From Bacteroidota bacterium (lineage in GTDB: Bacteria; Bacteroidota; Ignavibacteria; Ignavibacteriales; Melioribacteraceae), in the NCBI GenBank assembly GCA_023397505.1, contig JAEWUC010000004.1, positions 1 to 64,000 on the forward strand: a DNA stretch of 64,000 bases. The letters run 5' to 3'. A program made the position numbers and the translations under genes. Of this stretch, positions 19,180 to 28,248 are shown in pieces; position 1 is the first letter of the stretch; each line of letters opens with the position of its first letter. The notes beneath the pieces were generated by a model. The model worked only from the letters and a program-made list of their open reading frames with translations. It was not told where the DNA came from and ran no database searches.

Positions 19180-20550
19180 TTATTCATCATCCTTGGGCGA
19201 TTTAGTTGGAATATTCAATTCGTCCATTTTGCGGTAAAGAGAAGAAAGACCAATCTCCAATGCTTTAGCCGCTTCCTCTTTATTGTATTCGTACTTTTTA
19301 ATTGTTTTAAGAATATGCTCGTATTCGAAACTACGCAGCGCGTCTTTGAGTGAATCCGGGTAGCCGTGCATAGTTGCTTCGCCGCGAACATAATCGGAAA
19401 GATTATCAACCGAAAGCACATCTTTGTTGCAGAAAATAATTGCGCGTTCAATAATATTTTCGAGTTCCCGCACGCCGCCGCGCCAATCGTGCGATATTAA
19501 TAATTTCATCGTTTCATTATCAACGCCGATAATTCTTTTGCCCATTTCGTTACAGTATTTTTCAATAAAGTGATTTACGAGCAAAGGAATATCATCCTTT
19601 CTTTCATTTAGTGTCGGCAACTTTATTTCAACAACATTAAGCCGGTAAAAAAGATCTTCTCTAAACTCATTGGTCTTGGTTTTTTCAAAAAGATTTTGAT
19701 TTGTCGCCGCAATAATTCTAACATCGGTGCTAACAGATTTTACTCCGCCGACGGGAATGAATTCTCTGTCTTCAATAGCTCGAAGTAATTTTACCTGCAG
19801 ATTAAGCGGAAGTTCACCGATTTCATCAAGGAACAAAGTTCCTCCATCGGCAACTTTAAATAAACCCATCTTATCATCTGCTGCACCGGTGAAAGCTCCT
19901 TTTTTATGACCGAACAATTCGCTTTCAATTAAGTTTTCGGAAATTGCGCCGCAGTTTATCGGCAGAAAAATTTTGTCTTTGCGTTTACTGTTGTAGTGAA
20001 TTGCTTTTGCAACAAGTTCTTTCCCGGTTCCGCTTTTACCCATAATTAATACATTGCTGTTTGTCGGCGCCACGAACCCGACAATATCAAAAACTTTTTT
20101 CATAGCTTCGCTTTTGCCGATAAGATTTGTAAAACCGGCATCGGCTGAAACCCGCTGCCGTAACGATTTATTTTCAAGAGCGAGCTTTTTATAATCGAGT
20201 AATCTTTTAACGCGGACAATCACATCATCAAACTCTACGGGTTTAATTAAATAATCGTAAGCGCCCTGCCGTAAAGCATCTATTGCAGTTTTAACCGAAG
20301 CATATGCCGTCATAATTATAAAAAACGTTTCTGGCGAAATTTTTGACGCTTCTTCCAAAACCTGTATGCCTTCCATCTTAGGCATTTTTATATCAGTGAT
20401 TACAACATCAAAATTTTGTTCTTTTATTTTCTGAAGCGCTTCTTCGCCGTCTGCAACAACTTCTGTTGAATATCCTTCTTCATCAAGAATCATTTTTAGA
20501 GAATCGCGTATCGGTTTCTCATCGTCTGCGATTAGTATTTTTGCCGACAT
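19180..20550 (-). CDS. Sigma-54-dependent response regulator, NtrC family
   Basis: A 456-residue regulator with a receiver domain (about 1-120, acidic pocket Asp9/Asp10, phosphorylation site Asp53 in ITDIKMP), an AAA+ sigma-54 activation domain (Walker A GKSGTGKE, the GAFTGA loop that contacts sigma-54, GGTLFLDEIGELP) and a C-terminal Fis-type helix-turn-helix (EEAAKALEIGLSSLYRKMDEL). It should activate sigma-54 promoters when phosphorylated by the kinase encoded 54 bases upstream in the same operon. I found no convincing -24/-12 promoter in the window, so its targets probably lie elsewhere. The glycine-lysine (GKSG) form of Walker A, instead of the common GESG, is a minor variant. Confidence 0.93.
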   Translation of the reverse strand: MSAKILIADDEKPIRDSLKMILDEEGYSTEVVADGEEALQKIKEQNFDVVITDIKMPKMEGIQVLEEASKISPETFFIIMTAYASVKTAIDALRQGAYDYLIKPVEFDDVIVRVKRLLDYKKLALENKSLRQRVSADAGFTNLIGKSEAMKKVFDIVGFVAPTNSNVLIMGKSGTGKELVAKAIHYNSKRKDKIFLPINCGAISENLIESELFGHKKGAFTGAADDKMGLFKVADGGTLFLDEIGELPLNLQVKLLRAIEDREFIPVGGVKSVSTDVRIIAATNQNLFEKTKTNEFREDLFYRLNVVEIKLPTLNERKDDIPLLVNHFIEKYCNEMGKRIIGVDNETMKLLISHDWRGGVRELENIIERAIIFCNKDVLSVDNLSDYVRGEATMHGYPDSLKDALRSFEYEHILKTIKKYEYNKEEAAKALEIGLSSLYRKMDELNIPTKSPKDDE

Positions 20551-20604
20551 TATTTTACTCCGTATTTATATAGTTAGCCGTTTAAAAGGCTATGATTGAT
20601 TTAT

Positions 20605-22104
20605 TTAATTCTGTCCAACCGGAAGCGTGATTATAAATTTGCTTCCTTCATTTACTTTGCTTTCGGCTTTTATTTCACCGTTAAACTGTTTAATGATTCC
20701 GTAGCTGACAGAAAGTCCAAGACCTGTACCTTTGCCAACATCTTTCGTTGTGAAGAACGGATCGAAAATTTGTTTGATTGTAGTTTCATCCATACCGCAC
20801 CCGTTATCACTAATTTCGATGTAGATATTTTTTTTATCGTAATTGGATCTTATATGGATAATGCCGTTGCCTTCTATTGCATCGAGTCCGTTAATAAGAA
20901 TGTTAACGAAAACCTGCAGCAGTTGATCCGCGGCAACATTTGCCTTAGGAAGAGACATTTCCAAATCGGTTTCAAATTTTACTTTGCGCACACGCTTATC
21001 ATATTTAACAATTCCGATTGCGGTTTTTATAATTTGAGTAATGTCCTGCATTGCTTTTTCGTAACTCGGCGGACGTGAAAAATCAACAAGTTCGCGCACA
21101 ATTTTTGTTATCCGGTCGATATTTTCTTTGATGTTTGAAAGCTGTTCGCTGAAAAATTGATCTTGAGTTTTGCGTTGAAGTAACTGCACAAGCGACGAAA
21201 TTGATGCGAGCGGATTTCCAATTTCATGCGCAACACCGGCTGCGAGCTGGCCTATTACCGCAAGTTTTTCCGATTGATCTATTTGGGCTTGCAGTTTTTT
21301 AAACTCAGTAAAATCCTTTATAATTATAGAACGGCCTGCATACTCTCCGTTACTGCCTGGAAGTTTGGAAACATTTAACCTCACACTTAAAATTCTTCCG
21401 TCTTTTGTCTTTCGCTCAGTCTCAAGAATTTTTGTAAAATTATTGTTCTTTACATCTTCCTGGATTTGGGCAAGTTCAACAACATATTTCACATCATCGG
21501 GCAGAAGTAAGGTTGATGTTTTTCCGATTACCTCTTCTTCGGTGTAGCCGAAAATTTTTTCAGCTCCGCGGTTCCACGCAATAAATGTTTCGTTTTCATC
21601 AACCATCATAATAGCCGAATCGGAAGAAAACAAAATATTTTTTAGATACTGCTGGTTCAATTCAAGTTTGGATGCCAAGCGGTCTCGGTCAAATTCCAAT
21701 TCCTGCATCTTTGTTTCCTGGTGAAGCATTCCGTAACGCGCAAAAATTTGTTCAATCAATTCATCAACAAAACCAAGTAGAATTATGGGATCAACTTGAG
21801 AAACGGTTTCTTTTTCAATTGAGTTTAATATTGCATACCTGCCCTGACTGAAAAACTGGCTGACATCGAGCAGGTTTAAATTGTTTTTCGAAAAGAATGT
21901 GTAGATGTCTATTAAATACTGATCTGCGGTTTTATAATCACCGGTTTCAAATACTTCTATAAAAGCTGTTATACTACTGTCAACAAGAGTTTGAATTTGC
22001 GGATTTGATAATTTTTCTTTCAGTACTTGAATGAGTTTGGCTGTCCAATTCTCGGATATTTCGTTAAAGTGCTTTTTTAGAAACTCAATTAATAATTTTT
22101 TCAT
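20605..22104 (-). CDS. PAS-domain sensor histidine kinase, partner of the NtrC-type regulator
   Basis: A 499-residue cytoplasmic kinase. The first 125 residues are helical and resemble the RsbRD N-terminal sensor domain (FLKKHFNEISENWTAKL). A PAS domain follows at about 150-270 (ILFSSDSAIMMVDENETFIAWNRGAEKIFGYTEEE, shown here only in outline by AWNRGAEKIFGYT), then HisKA with His293 in AAGVAHEIGNPLA, and an HATPase domain (NILINGLDAIEG, DNGCGMDE, GTGLGLSVSYGI). The NtrB-like HEIGNPL box and the gene order kinase-regulator fit a classical pair controlling sigma-54 genes. No membrane helix is present, so the signal is likely cytoplasmic. Confidence 0.9.
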   Translation of the reverse strand: MKKLLIEFLKKHFNEISENWTAKLIQVLKEKLSNPQIQTLVDSSITAFIEVFETGDYKTADQYLIDIYTFFSKNNLNLLDVSQFFSQGRYAILNSIEKETVSQVDPIILLGFVDELIEQIFARYGMLHQETKMQELEFDRDRLASKLELNQQYLKNILFSSDSAIMMVDENETFIAWNRGAEKIFGYTEEEVIGKTSTLLLPDDVKYVVELAQIQEDVKNNNFTKILETERKTKDGRILSVRLNVSKLPGSNGEYAGRSIIIKDFTEFKKLQAQIDQSEKLAVIGQLAAGVAHEIGNPLASISSLVQLLQRKTQDQFFSEQLSNIKENIDRITKIVRELVDFSRPPSYEKAMQDITQIIKTAIGIVKYDKRVRKVKFETDLEMSLPKANVAADQLLQVFVNILINGLDAIEGNGIIHIRSNYDKKNIYIEISDNGCGMDETTIKQIFDPFFTTKDVGKGTGLGLSVSYGIIKQFNGEIKAESKVNEGSKFIITLPVGQN

Positions 22105-22305
22105 TTGAAATTTGCTCGTAAATGATGTTTTCCGGGGAGATTATTCCATAAATTCGGTGCGTAAAAATACACAAAGCTCATTTCTTTTGAAAGTTTAGAT
22201 TGCTTTACCCTTTTAATAATGACTTATATCATAAATGGAACAGAACAAACTTTGCTCAAGTATAAGCCCAGGTTTTTATATTTAAATATTCTTTGAGAGG
22301 CATAT

Positions 22306-23901
22306 ATGAAAAAGTTAATAGCAGTATTAGTTTTTATAGCATCGTCAAATATTTTTGCAGTCACCGAACAATTGGTAAAATCTAATTTATCCGGCGTAAA
22401 AGTTTTTTTAAGAGGTGCAGAATTAACGCATACTGCCAAAGCAAAACTTGAAAAGGGTGTTTCGGAAATTGTTTTCACCGATGTTGCCGGAAACATCGAT
22501 CAAAACAGTTTAAATGTTTCAGCTAAAGGTGATTTTATAATTCTTTCCGTTATGCAGCGGCTTGATTATTTAAGAGATGCTGCATCGAACCCGGTAATAA
22601 AAAATATGAACGACTCGCTCGAAATTATGAACAATAAATTTTCTGCGAAGCAAAATGAAATTGACGCCGTTAATGCCGAGATTGATCTATTAAACTCAAA
22701 CAGACAAATCAGCGGAAAGGATAGGGCAGTTACTATTACAGAACTTCAAAAGATGGCTGAGTTTTTTGGGAAAAGAATCGGCGAGTTAAAATCGCAAATC
22801 ACATCTTTAGTTAAAGACCATAAGAAAATCCAAAAGGAGATTGATAGGATTAATAAACAGCTTGTTGAGTTGAATAGTAAATTTAATCAGCCGCAAAATG
22901 AAGTTGTTGTAACTGTTTCCGCTAAATCAAATGTAAATGCCGAGTTTACTTTATCATATTTAATTTACGATGCAGGCTGGCAGCCGCTTTACGATGTGCG
23001 TGTAAACGATTTGAAAAATCCGGCAGCGTTAAGTTATAAAGCTAATGTAAATCAAAACAGCGGTTTGGATTGGAACGATGTTAATATAGTTCTTTCAACA
23101 AGAAATCCTGTTCAAAATAATAACAAGCCGGAATTATACCCGTGGTTAATTGATTTTATTCGTCCGGTACTTTATAAAGGGAAAGGCGAATTGTTAAGAA
23201 ATGTTGCCGCCGCCCCTGTAGTGATGGAGTCTGTTGTGGTGCAGGATGTTTCAGCCGGGGTAATGGCGGATTATATGGATGTGAACGAAACACAGCTTTC
23301 GATTGAGTTTGTTCCATCAATAAAATATTCAATACCTTCGGATAATAAACCTCATTCGGTTGCCCTGCAGGATTATACAATACCGGCAAAGTATGAGTAC
23401 TATGCCGCGCCTAAACTTGACAACAATGCTTTCCTTGTAGCTTATTTAACTAGTTGGAATGATTATAATTTAATGCCGGGACAGGTTAACATTTATTTCG
23501 AAGGTTCTTATGTTGGTAAATCGTTTTTGAACCCGCAGATTTCAAAAGATACTTTGGCAATTTCCCTCGGGCGCGACCAGGGAATTGTAATTGATAAAAA
23601 ACAGTTGAAAGATTTTACGGAAGATAAATTTTTAAGCAGTGATATTGAAAGAACTTTCGCGTTTGATATCGTTGTAAAGAACAATAAAAATATTCCGGTA
23701 AAATTATTGATGGAAGACCAACTGCCGATTCCTCAGAATGAAGATATTGAAGTTAAGTTGATTGATGTTTCCGGCGGAATTTATTCTAAGGACGACGGAA
23801 AAGTAAAATGGAATATTGATCTCGATGCATCAAAATCCATTACGAAAAAGTTTGTTTATTCCGTAAGATACCCCAAAGATAAAATAATACCGAATTTGTA
23901 A
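22306..23901 (+). CDS. DUF4139-family (MuiA-like) exported protein
   Basis: A 531-residue protein with a signal peptide (KKLIAVLVFIASSNIFA). The N-terminal domain (VKVFLRGAELTHTAKAKLEKG) is DUF4140-like, a coiled coil spans about residues 95-190 (FSAKQNEIDAVNAEIDLL and following heptads), and the C-terminal part is DUF4139 (AEFTLSYLIYDAGWQPLYDV, LSTRNP, IPAKYEYYAAPKLD). This is the mucoidy-inhibitor MuiA family arrangement, with typical length. Biochemical role is unknown; it probably sits in the periplasm. The gene is divergent from the two-component operon (about 200 bases between them) and is followed by a good terminator. Confidence 0.85.
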   Translation: MKKLIAVLVFIASSNIFAVTEQLVKSNLSGVKVFLRGAELTHTAKAKLEKGVSEIVFTDVAGNIDQNSLNVSAKGDFIILSVMQRLDYLRDAASNPVIKNMNDSLEIMNNKFSAKQNEIDAVNAEIDLLNSNRQISGKDRAVTITELQKMAEFFGKRIGELKSQITSLVKDHKKIQKEIDRINKQLVELNSKFNQPQNEVVVTVSAKSNVNAEFTLSYLIYDAGWQPLYDVRVNDLKNPAALSYKANVNQNSGLDWNDVNIVLSTRNPVQNNNKPELYPWLIDFIRPVLYKGKGELLRNVAAAPVVMESVVVQDVSAGVMADYMDVNETQLSIEFVPSIKYSIPSDNKPHSVALQDYTIPAKYEYYAAPKLDNNAFLVAYLTSWNDYNLMPGQVNIYFEGSYVGKSFLNPQISKDTLAISLGRDQGIVIDKKQLKDFTEDKFLSSDIERTFAFDIVVKNNKNIPVKLLMEDQLPIPQNEDIEVKLIDVSGGIYSKDDGKVKWNIDLDASKSITKKFVYSVRYPKDKIIPNL

Positions 23902-23937
23902 TACTGGAGCGTTTTGAATAAAATACGCATAAAGAAA

Positions 23938-23966
23938 AGGCGGCACAAAGCCGCCTACTTTTTTAC
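23938..23966. terminator. Rho-independent terminator between convergent genes
   Basis: AGGCGGC and GCCGCCT form a perfect 7-base GC-rich stem around ACAAA. On the plus strand ACTTTTTTAC follows; on the minus strand TTTTCTTT follows, so it can serve both the DUF4139 gene and the convergent caspase-like gene. Confidence 0.8.
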
Positions 23967-23983
23967 ATTTTCCATTTACCTTT

Positions 23984-25075
23984 TTACTTAATTAACAACA
24001 TTTTCTTGTACAGTGTTTGATTGTTGAATGTAATTGTATAGAAATAAATTCCCGATGTATTGCTGCTGCCGTTCCATGCAACCGAATGTTTACCAACGCT
24101 TTTGGTTTCATCTATTAGTTTTGCTACCTCTCTGCCGAGAACATCATATACTTTTATCTGAACATTTCCAGCTTCGGGTAAATTGTAGCTTATTGTTGTT
24201 GTTGGGTTGAACGGGTTAGGGTAGTTGCCGAATAATACATAGTCAGTCGAGATCTCATCTTCTGATACTTCTTCCTGTACTTCACTGTAATTATTAGCTA
24301 TATTCTTTTGGAGACTTTCACCATCCAATTCATCCGGCATTGATGAATACCGAGCAAGATTACTATTATAATTCAGTACCAAATTACCGCTGTAATTATC
24401 GCTTAACATTGGAGTCTGGTTCAATGTATAGGCAAATGTTCTATAAAACGCATACCAATAAAGTTCTTCAGCGCTAAGCAGACCATCATACCCGGCAGCA
24501 TTGTTATTTCTTAATCCATCCAATACATTGTAGGTAAAAATTCCATTCTCTAAATAAGCAGATTCTGCTGCATATTCATCCGATTCGCAAGCTGTAAGTA
24601 TAACACCCGTTGACATTTCTTCTGCAAATACTCCCGATTGGCATGCATCGATTATTGCAGTGTATTGATTAAAACCTCCATCTCCCATTTGCTCTTCAAG
24701 TAAATAGGGAGCAAAATTACATGTATTATCTCCATTATCATTAAAAATCAAGAAGCCGTCGGTACTTCCGTGCCCGGAAAAATAAAATAAATTAGTATTG
24801 CCCGTAGTGCGCGGCATATAGTATATATTATTGTATAAGGTCGATAGTTTTACCTGTGCGTTGGTAAACAATTGAATATTTGCACTCTGCCAACCTTGAT
24901 TTGTCTCCAGAGCATATTTCATATTTTCAGCGTCCTTAACAGCATAATTAAGACTATTTGCGAGCGGATCATATTCGTTTATCCCCGCAATTACTGCATT
25001 ATATTCTACGCTTTGCCCTTTAGCAAACGGGCAGAAAATAATTACTAAAACCAGACAGATTATAGTTCTAAACAT
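23984..25075 (-). CDS. Secreted caspase-like (C14/C25-clan) cysteine peptidase with T9SS tail
   Basis: The 363-residue protein has a signal peptide (ending FCPFAKGQS), a caspase-fold peptidase domain (about 25-240) and a T9SS type A tail (about 279-363: GNYPNPFNPTTTISYNLP, VYDVLGREV, YKKMLLIK). The catalytic dyad is visible: His102 in FYFSGHGST and Cys145 in IIDACQSG, preceded by the caspase-typical INEYDPLANSLNYAVKDAEN. It is therefore predicted to be exported through the outer membrane as an active peptidase. Specificity is not deducible. It starts 25 bases after the lamin-tail protein gene with an AAGGAG ribosome site, so the pair forms an operon. Metacaspases are usually cytoplasmic; a T9SS-exported one is noteworthy. 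Confidence 0.88.
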   Translation of the reverse strand: MFRTIICLVLVIIFCPFAKGQSVEYNAVIAGINEYDPLANSLNYAVKDAENMKYALETNQGWQSANIQLFTNAQVKLSTLYNNIYYMPRTTGNTNLFYFSGHGSTDGFLIFNDNGDNTCNFAPYLLEEQMGDGGFNQYTAIIDACQSGVFAEEMSTGVILTACESDEYAAESAYLENGIFTYNVLDGLRNNNAAGYDGLLSAEELYWYAFYRTFAYTLNQTPMLSDNYSGNLVLNYNSNLARYSSMPDELDGESLQKNIANNYSEVQEEVSEDEISTDYVLFGNYPNPFNPTTTISYNLPEAGNVQIKVYDVLGREVAKLIDETKSVGKHSVAWNGSSNTSGIYFYTITFNNQTLYKKMLLIK

Positions 25076-25100
25076 TTTTTGTTCTCCTTGATAGATGCAA

Positions 25101-25703
25101 TCAATTGTTTGATTTTCCCGGATTGGCGGTAGATTCCGTAAAGTCTGTAATTATTATGTCCTTTCCGCTTTTTTCAATTTTACGGGCATAACTTTTCCCT
25201 TCACCGGAAAAACCAACAACCTGCCCGCCTGCAAGTTCTGCAATCTTGGATGACCATTCTCCTTTTCCGTAACGTACTAACCCACCTTTTGTTATATCGG
25301 CTCCTTTCGTTGTTATTGCCAAAAACCCACCCGATGTTATTTGTGATAATGCTTTTACATAAAATACTTTTACTTCCTTTCCATATGTAGTTTTAAACAA
25401 ATCTTCATCGGCACATAAAATAATATATCCACCCGCGCCTACTTTTATTCCGCCTTCTTTATTAATCTCTTTAGGCAATACATTAATTGTTTTCAAATGA
25501 GATAATCTGAACCTTTCAAGCACAAGGTCTTTATCCGTCGGGTTATATACTTCTATCCAACTTTTCACGGTTTGAATATTATTTAAGCAAACCTGGCTTA
25601 TTACAAGGTGATCTGCAGCTTCTTGGGCTGTTATTTCCATTACACCGGAAAGGATAAATACAAACAAGAAAACCGAAAAGACCTTTAATGTTCGTTCAAT
25701 CAT
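25101..25703 (-). CDS. Exported lamin-tail-domain protein
   Basis: A 200-residue protein with a signal peptide (FSVFLFVFILSGVMEITAQ). The mature part reads LVISQVCLNN, WIEVYNPTDKDLVLERFRLS and GGYIILCADEDLF, the signature of the lamin tail domain, an Ig-like fold found in bacterial extracellular hydrolases and surface proteins. It has no catalytic domain and no T9SS tail of its own. A GGAGG ribosome site precedes the ATG. It is the first gene of a two-gene operon with the secreted caspase-like peptidase, which suggests it is a partner, inhibitor or substrate; this is inference. Confidence 0.75.
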   Translation of the reverse strand: MIERTLKVFSVFLFVFILSGVMEITAQEAADHLVISQVCLNNIQTVKSWIEVYNPTDKDLVLERFRLSHLKTINVLPKEINKEGGIKVGAGGYIILCADEDLFKTTYGKEVKVFYVKALSQITSGGFLAITTKGADITKGGLVRYGKGEWSSKIAELAGGQVVGFSGEGKSYARKIEKSGKDIIITDFTESTANPGKSNN

Positions 25704-25830
25704 TTTTAACCTCCGATTATTTTTGAGTTCTTCTTTTGTTTATTAATTTTACATTACAAACAAAAACCGGGTAACCGTGTAAACGGAAAATCCGTAAGGT
25801 GAGCAGCCTTATTTCTTTGTTTGTTTATTG

Positions 25831-25875
25831 GGAAGGGCGGTGTTGCAGCGCCGCCTTTCCATTTCTCTTTTTTTT
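25831..25875 (+). terminator. Strong hairpin followed by T tract
   Basis: GGAAGGGCGG pairs with CCGCCTTTCC (one G-T pair) around a 10-base loop, followed on the plus strand by a T-rich run. Both flanking genes are on the minus strand, so as a terminator it would act against plus-strand (antisense) transcription; on the minus strand no T tract follows the stem. It may simply stabilise the 3' end of the leucine-rich-repeat transcript. Confidence 0.5.
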
Positions 25876-25907
25876 ACTCTACATTCTCCGTTTTAATGAA
25901 AAAGGGC

Positions 25908-27788
25908 TTAATAATAAACCAGCACTCCTCTTTTGGTTAGTTCAGGTATATATTGTTTTACTGAAATTTCATCCAATGGATTGCCTCTTAAAGAAACTGC
26001 ATCTCCTTTGCCAAGTCCGTTGTTTTTTATCAGAGGTTCTATGTTTGTTATTTGGTTATTATTCAAATCCAATAAATTTATATTCGTTAATGATTCCAGA
26101 CCCGTTATATCATTTATTTCATTTAGATCAAGGTATAAGCGGATTAGCTTGGTACAATTACCTATCTCTTGAATGCTAGTGAGTTTATTATTGCCAAGAT
26201 GTAAATAAGTCAAGTTTGTAAGTGTTTTAACAAATGATATATTGCTAATCTCAGAACTTGTTATCCAAAGCATTTCTAGGTTTGTTAGTCCCTCAATAAC
26301 AGATAATCCCGTTACCGGAACACTATTACGATTCCATTGCCCAAAAGATAAATCTTTTATTTCCTTCATATTTTTTAACGGCGACATATCTTGTATCGGA
26401 TTACCAATTAAGTTTAGCATTTTTATCTTTATAAGATTGTTCAATGCAGAGATATCGGAAATATTATTACTATGAATGTTCAATTCCGTTAGATTAGTTA
26501 AATTAGCAAGTGGTGAGATATCCGAAAGAATATAGTTCTGATCTAAGGCAAGTTTTTCAAGTTGTGTCATTCCGGAAAGCGGGGTTAAATCGGTAATGCT
26601 GTTTAATCCCAATAACAATTCTGTTAAGTTCCTACAATTCTCTATACCCGCCAGCGAAGTAACTACTCCAAACATACTTGTTGAACCTAAATTCTTTGCC
26701 GAATCCAGTTTCTCATCGGTCAGTTCGCCGGTTCGTTCTCCCAATCTATAGCGTAACTCCAATTCCAATACTGTGTCTTCAAACCTGCTTTCTCCTCTTG
26801 CGCCTACTTCTACTATAACCTCATCCGGTTCGCTGTAAGCTATCTTATCGTTTACTACCAACGAAAATTTATACACCCCTTCATGTGTAAATCCTGCCGG
26901 CGTCTGCTCAAATACGTCCAGCATTCTCACTTCTACAGGGTTTGTTGTGTCTGCCTTCCAACGGTAATATAATTTACTCCCGTCACCTAATTCACTCTTT
27001 GAACCGTCAAGTGTTACATATTCTCCGACCTTTACTTTACTATCTTCTCCCGCTCTGGCTATCGGCAGTTTGTTTACACTTATGTTTACTGTTGTATCTT
27101 TCTCTATCAATACATTTTCAATTTCCTTAACTGCTATTCTTGGCTTTGTGCTGTCTGTGTTTACTACGTTTACTTTATAGCTTTCCCCAAAACTTTTTGT
27201 TGTTGTCTCTTTACTTAGTTTGACTGATGGGATAAAATTACCACTCAAATTCAAATTACTGCTTATGCCAGCTCCACGTGTTAAAAGCATTTTATTTACT
27301 AGACTTTCTTTGTCTGTTTTCAACCGGTAGAAATATATACCCGTCATTACTTTCTCCCCGAAGTTGTTTCTTCCGTCCCATAATATGCCATGAACTCCGA
27401 CCGGTTGTTCACCTATGTTATATTTCTTTACTTCTCTGCCGAGTATATCATATATAGTTACCTGAACATCAGTTTGTTGGTTAAGTTTATACGTTATTGC
27501 AGTTGATGATGAAAACGGGTTGGGATAGTTTTGTGCAAGTTCAAATGCGGTTGGTATTGAAGAAGCGTTATCATTTATGTCGGTTATTAACCCTATGCTG
27601 TAATTACCAAGACTATCGGTAAGGGTTGAGTAACTTTTTGTTGTGTCGTTCTCATCGGTAAATGTTATCAATGCATATTTTACCACCCCTGTTGCCGTTG
27701 ATACATTGCCTTTTACAAGTATTGTTTGGGCTGATAATACAGATAAGAATACAACTGCTATCAATAAAATTATTATTGCCCTTTTCAT
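25908..27788 (-). CDS. Secreted leucine-rich-repeat protein with internal sorting-like and PKD domains
   Basis: From the preferred start the protein has 626 residues; this ATG begins a signal peptide (MKRAIIILLIAVVFLSVLSA) and has an AGAGG site 8 bases upstream, while an in-frame start 22 codons earlier adds a non-signal extension. After a short carboxypeptidase-regulatory-like stretch, residues about 83-171 form a YPNPF/FlgD-like domain (NYPNPFSSSTAITYKLN, VTIYDILGREVKKYN, NKMLLTRG), normally the C-terminal T9SS tail. A PKD-like domain follows (about 253-328, ARAGEDSKVKVGEYVTLDGS), then about ten 22-residue internalin-type leucine-rich repeats (LTNLTELNIHSNNISDISAL). No domain follows the repeats. 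Likely a surface binding protein. The position of the sorting-like domain is unusual. Confidence 0.85.
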   Translation of the reverse strand: MKRAIIILLIAVVFLSVLSAQTILVKGNVSTATGVVKYALITFTDENDTTKSYSTLTDSLGNYSIGLITDINDNASSIPTAFELAQNYPNPFSSSTAITYKLNQQTDVQVTIYDILGREVKKYNIGEQPVGVHGILWDGRNNFGEKVMTGIYFYRLKTDKESLVNKMLLTRGAGISSNLNLSGNFIPSVKLSKETTTKSFGESYKVNVVNTDSTKPRIAVKEIENVLIEKDTTVNISVNKLPIARAGEDSKVKVGEYVTLDGSKSELGDGSKLYYRWKADTTNPVEVRMLDVFEQTPAGFTHEGVYKFSLVVNDKIAYSEPDEVIVEVGARGESRFEDTVLELELRYRLGERTGELTDEKLDSAKNLGSTSMFGVVTSLAGIENCRNLTELLLGLNSITDLTPLSGMTQLEKLALDQNYILSDISPLANLTNLTELNIHSNNISDISALNNLIKIKMLNLIGNPIQDMSPLKNMKEIKDLSFGQWNRNSVPVTGLSVIEGLTNLEMLWITSSEISNISFVKTLTNLTYLHLGNNKLTSIQEIGNCTKLIRLYLDLNEINDITGLESLTNINLLDLNNNQITNIEPLIKNNGLGKGDAVSLRGNPLDEISVKQYIPELTKRGVLVYY

Positions 27789-28248
27789 TTTTATGCCTCT
27801 ATAGTTGTTATATACTCCTTTCTCTAAAATGTACCGAATGAAAAATGTAGTCAAACATTTTCATATCCGTATATTTTAAAAATATTTTTGCAGCAGCCAA
27901 CAATAATTTTTCAACCAGCTGTTTTTGGACTCTTCCACAATAGGGAAGGAAATATATTTATTCGGTAAAGGAAAATATATTTTCAATACTTGGCTTACGG
28001 TAAAAGCAAAAAGCCGTTATGGGTCTCTTAGCGGTTCAACAAACCGTCAAGGAAGTGTTTCAAACAAGGGGTAAATGAAATTTAATTTTAGCACAGCAAC
28101 CAACAGCACCATATCAAAAACTTTATTTATTGAATTCTAAAACAATCTAAATATTAGAACTTATATTGTCAAGGGAAATTATTCTATATCTTTTTTAATA
28201 CCAAACTAAAAGAAACATATAATAATGGTCAGTAAATTCAACTGTGTT
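27789..28248. other. 460-base intergenic region without a gene
   Basis: Both neighbours are on the minus strand, so this stretch holds the promoter of the leucine-rich-repeat gene and the 3' end of the sterol-desaturase-like transcript. It is AT rich; I see no protein-like frame, RNA gene or clear terminator. Confidence 0.5.
27826..27855 (-). promoter_or_regulatory. Candidate promoter of the leucine-rich-repeat gene
   Basis: On the minus strand TTTG is followed 18 bases later by TACATTTT, close to the Bacteroidota consensus (TTTG, about 19 bases, TAnnTTTG). It lies about 38 bases before the chosen start codon. Motif match only. Confidence 0.25.

Noticed and set aside
20596..21078. Plus-strand open frame of 160 codons
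   Set aside because: It lies opposite the conserved catalytic domains of the histidine kinase and encodes a non-protein-like sequence.
22225..22262. Possible sigma-54 promoter (GGAACAG...TTTGCTC) before the DUF4139 gene
   Set aside because: The GG to GC spacing is 17 bases, not the required 12.
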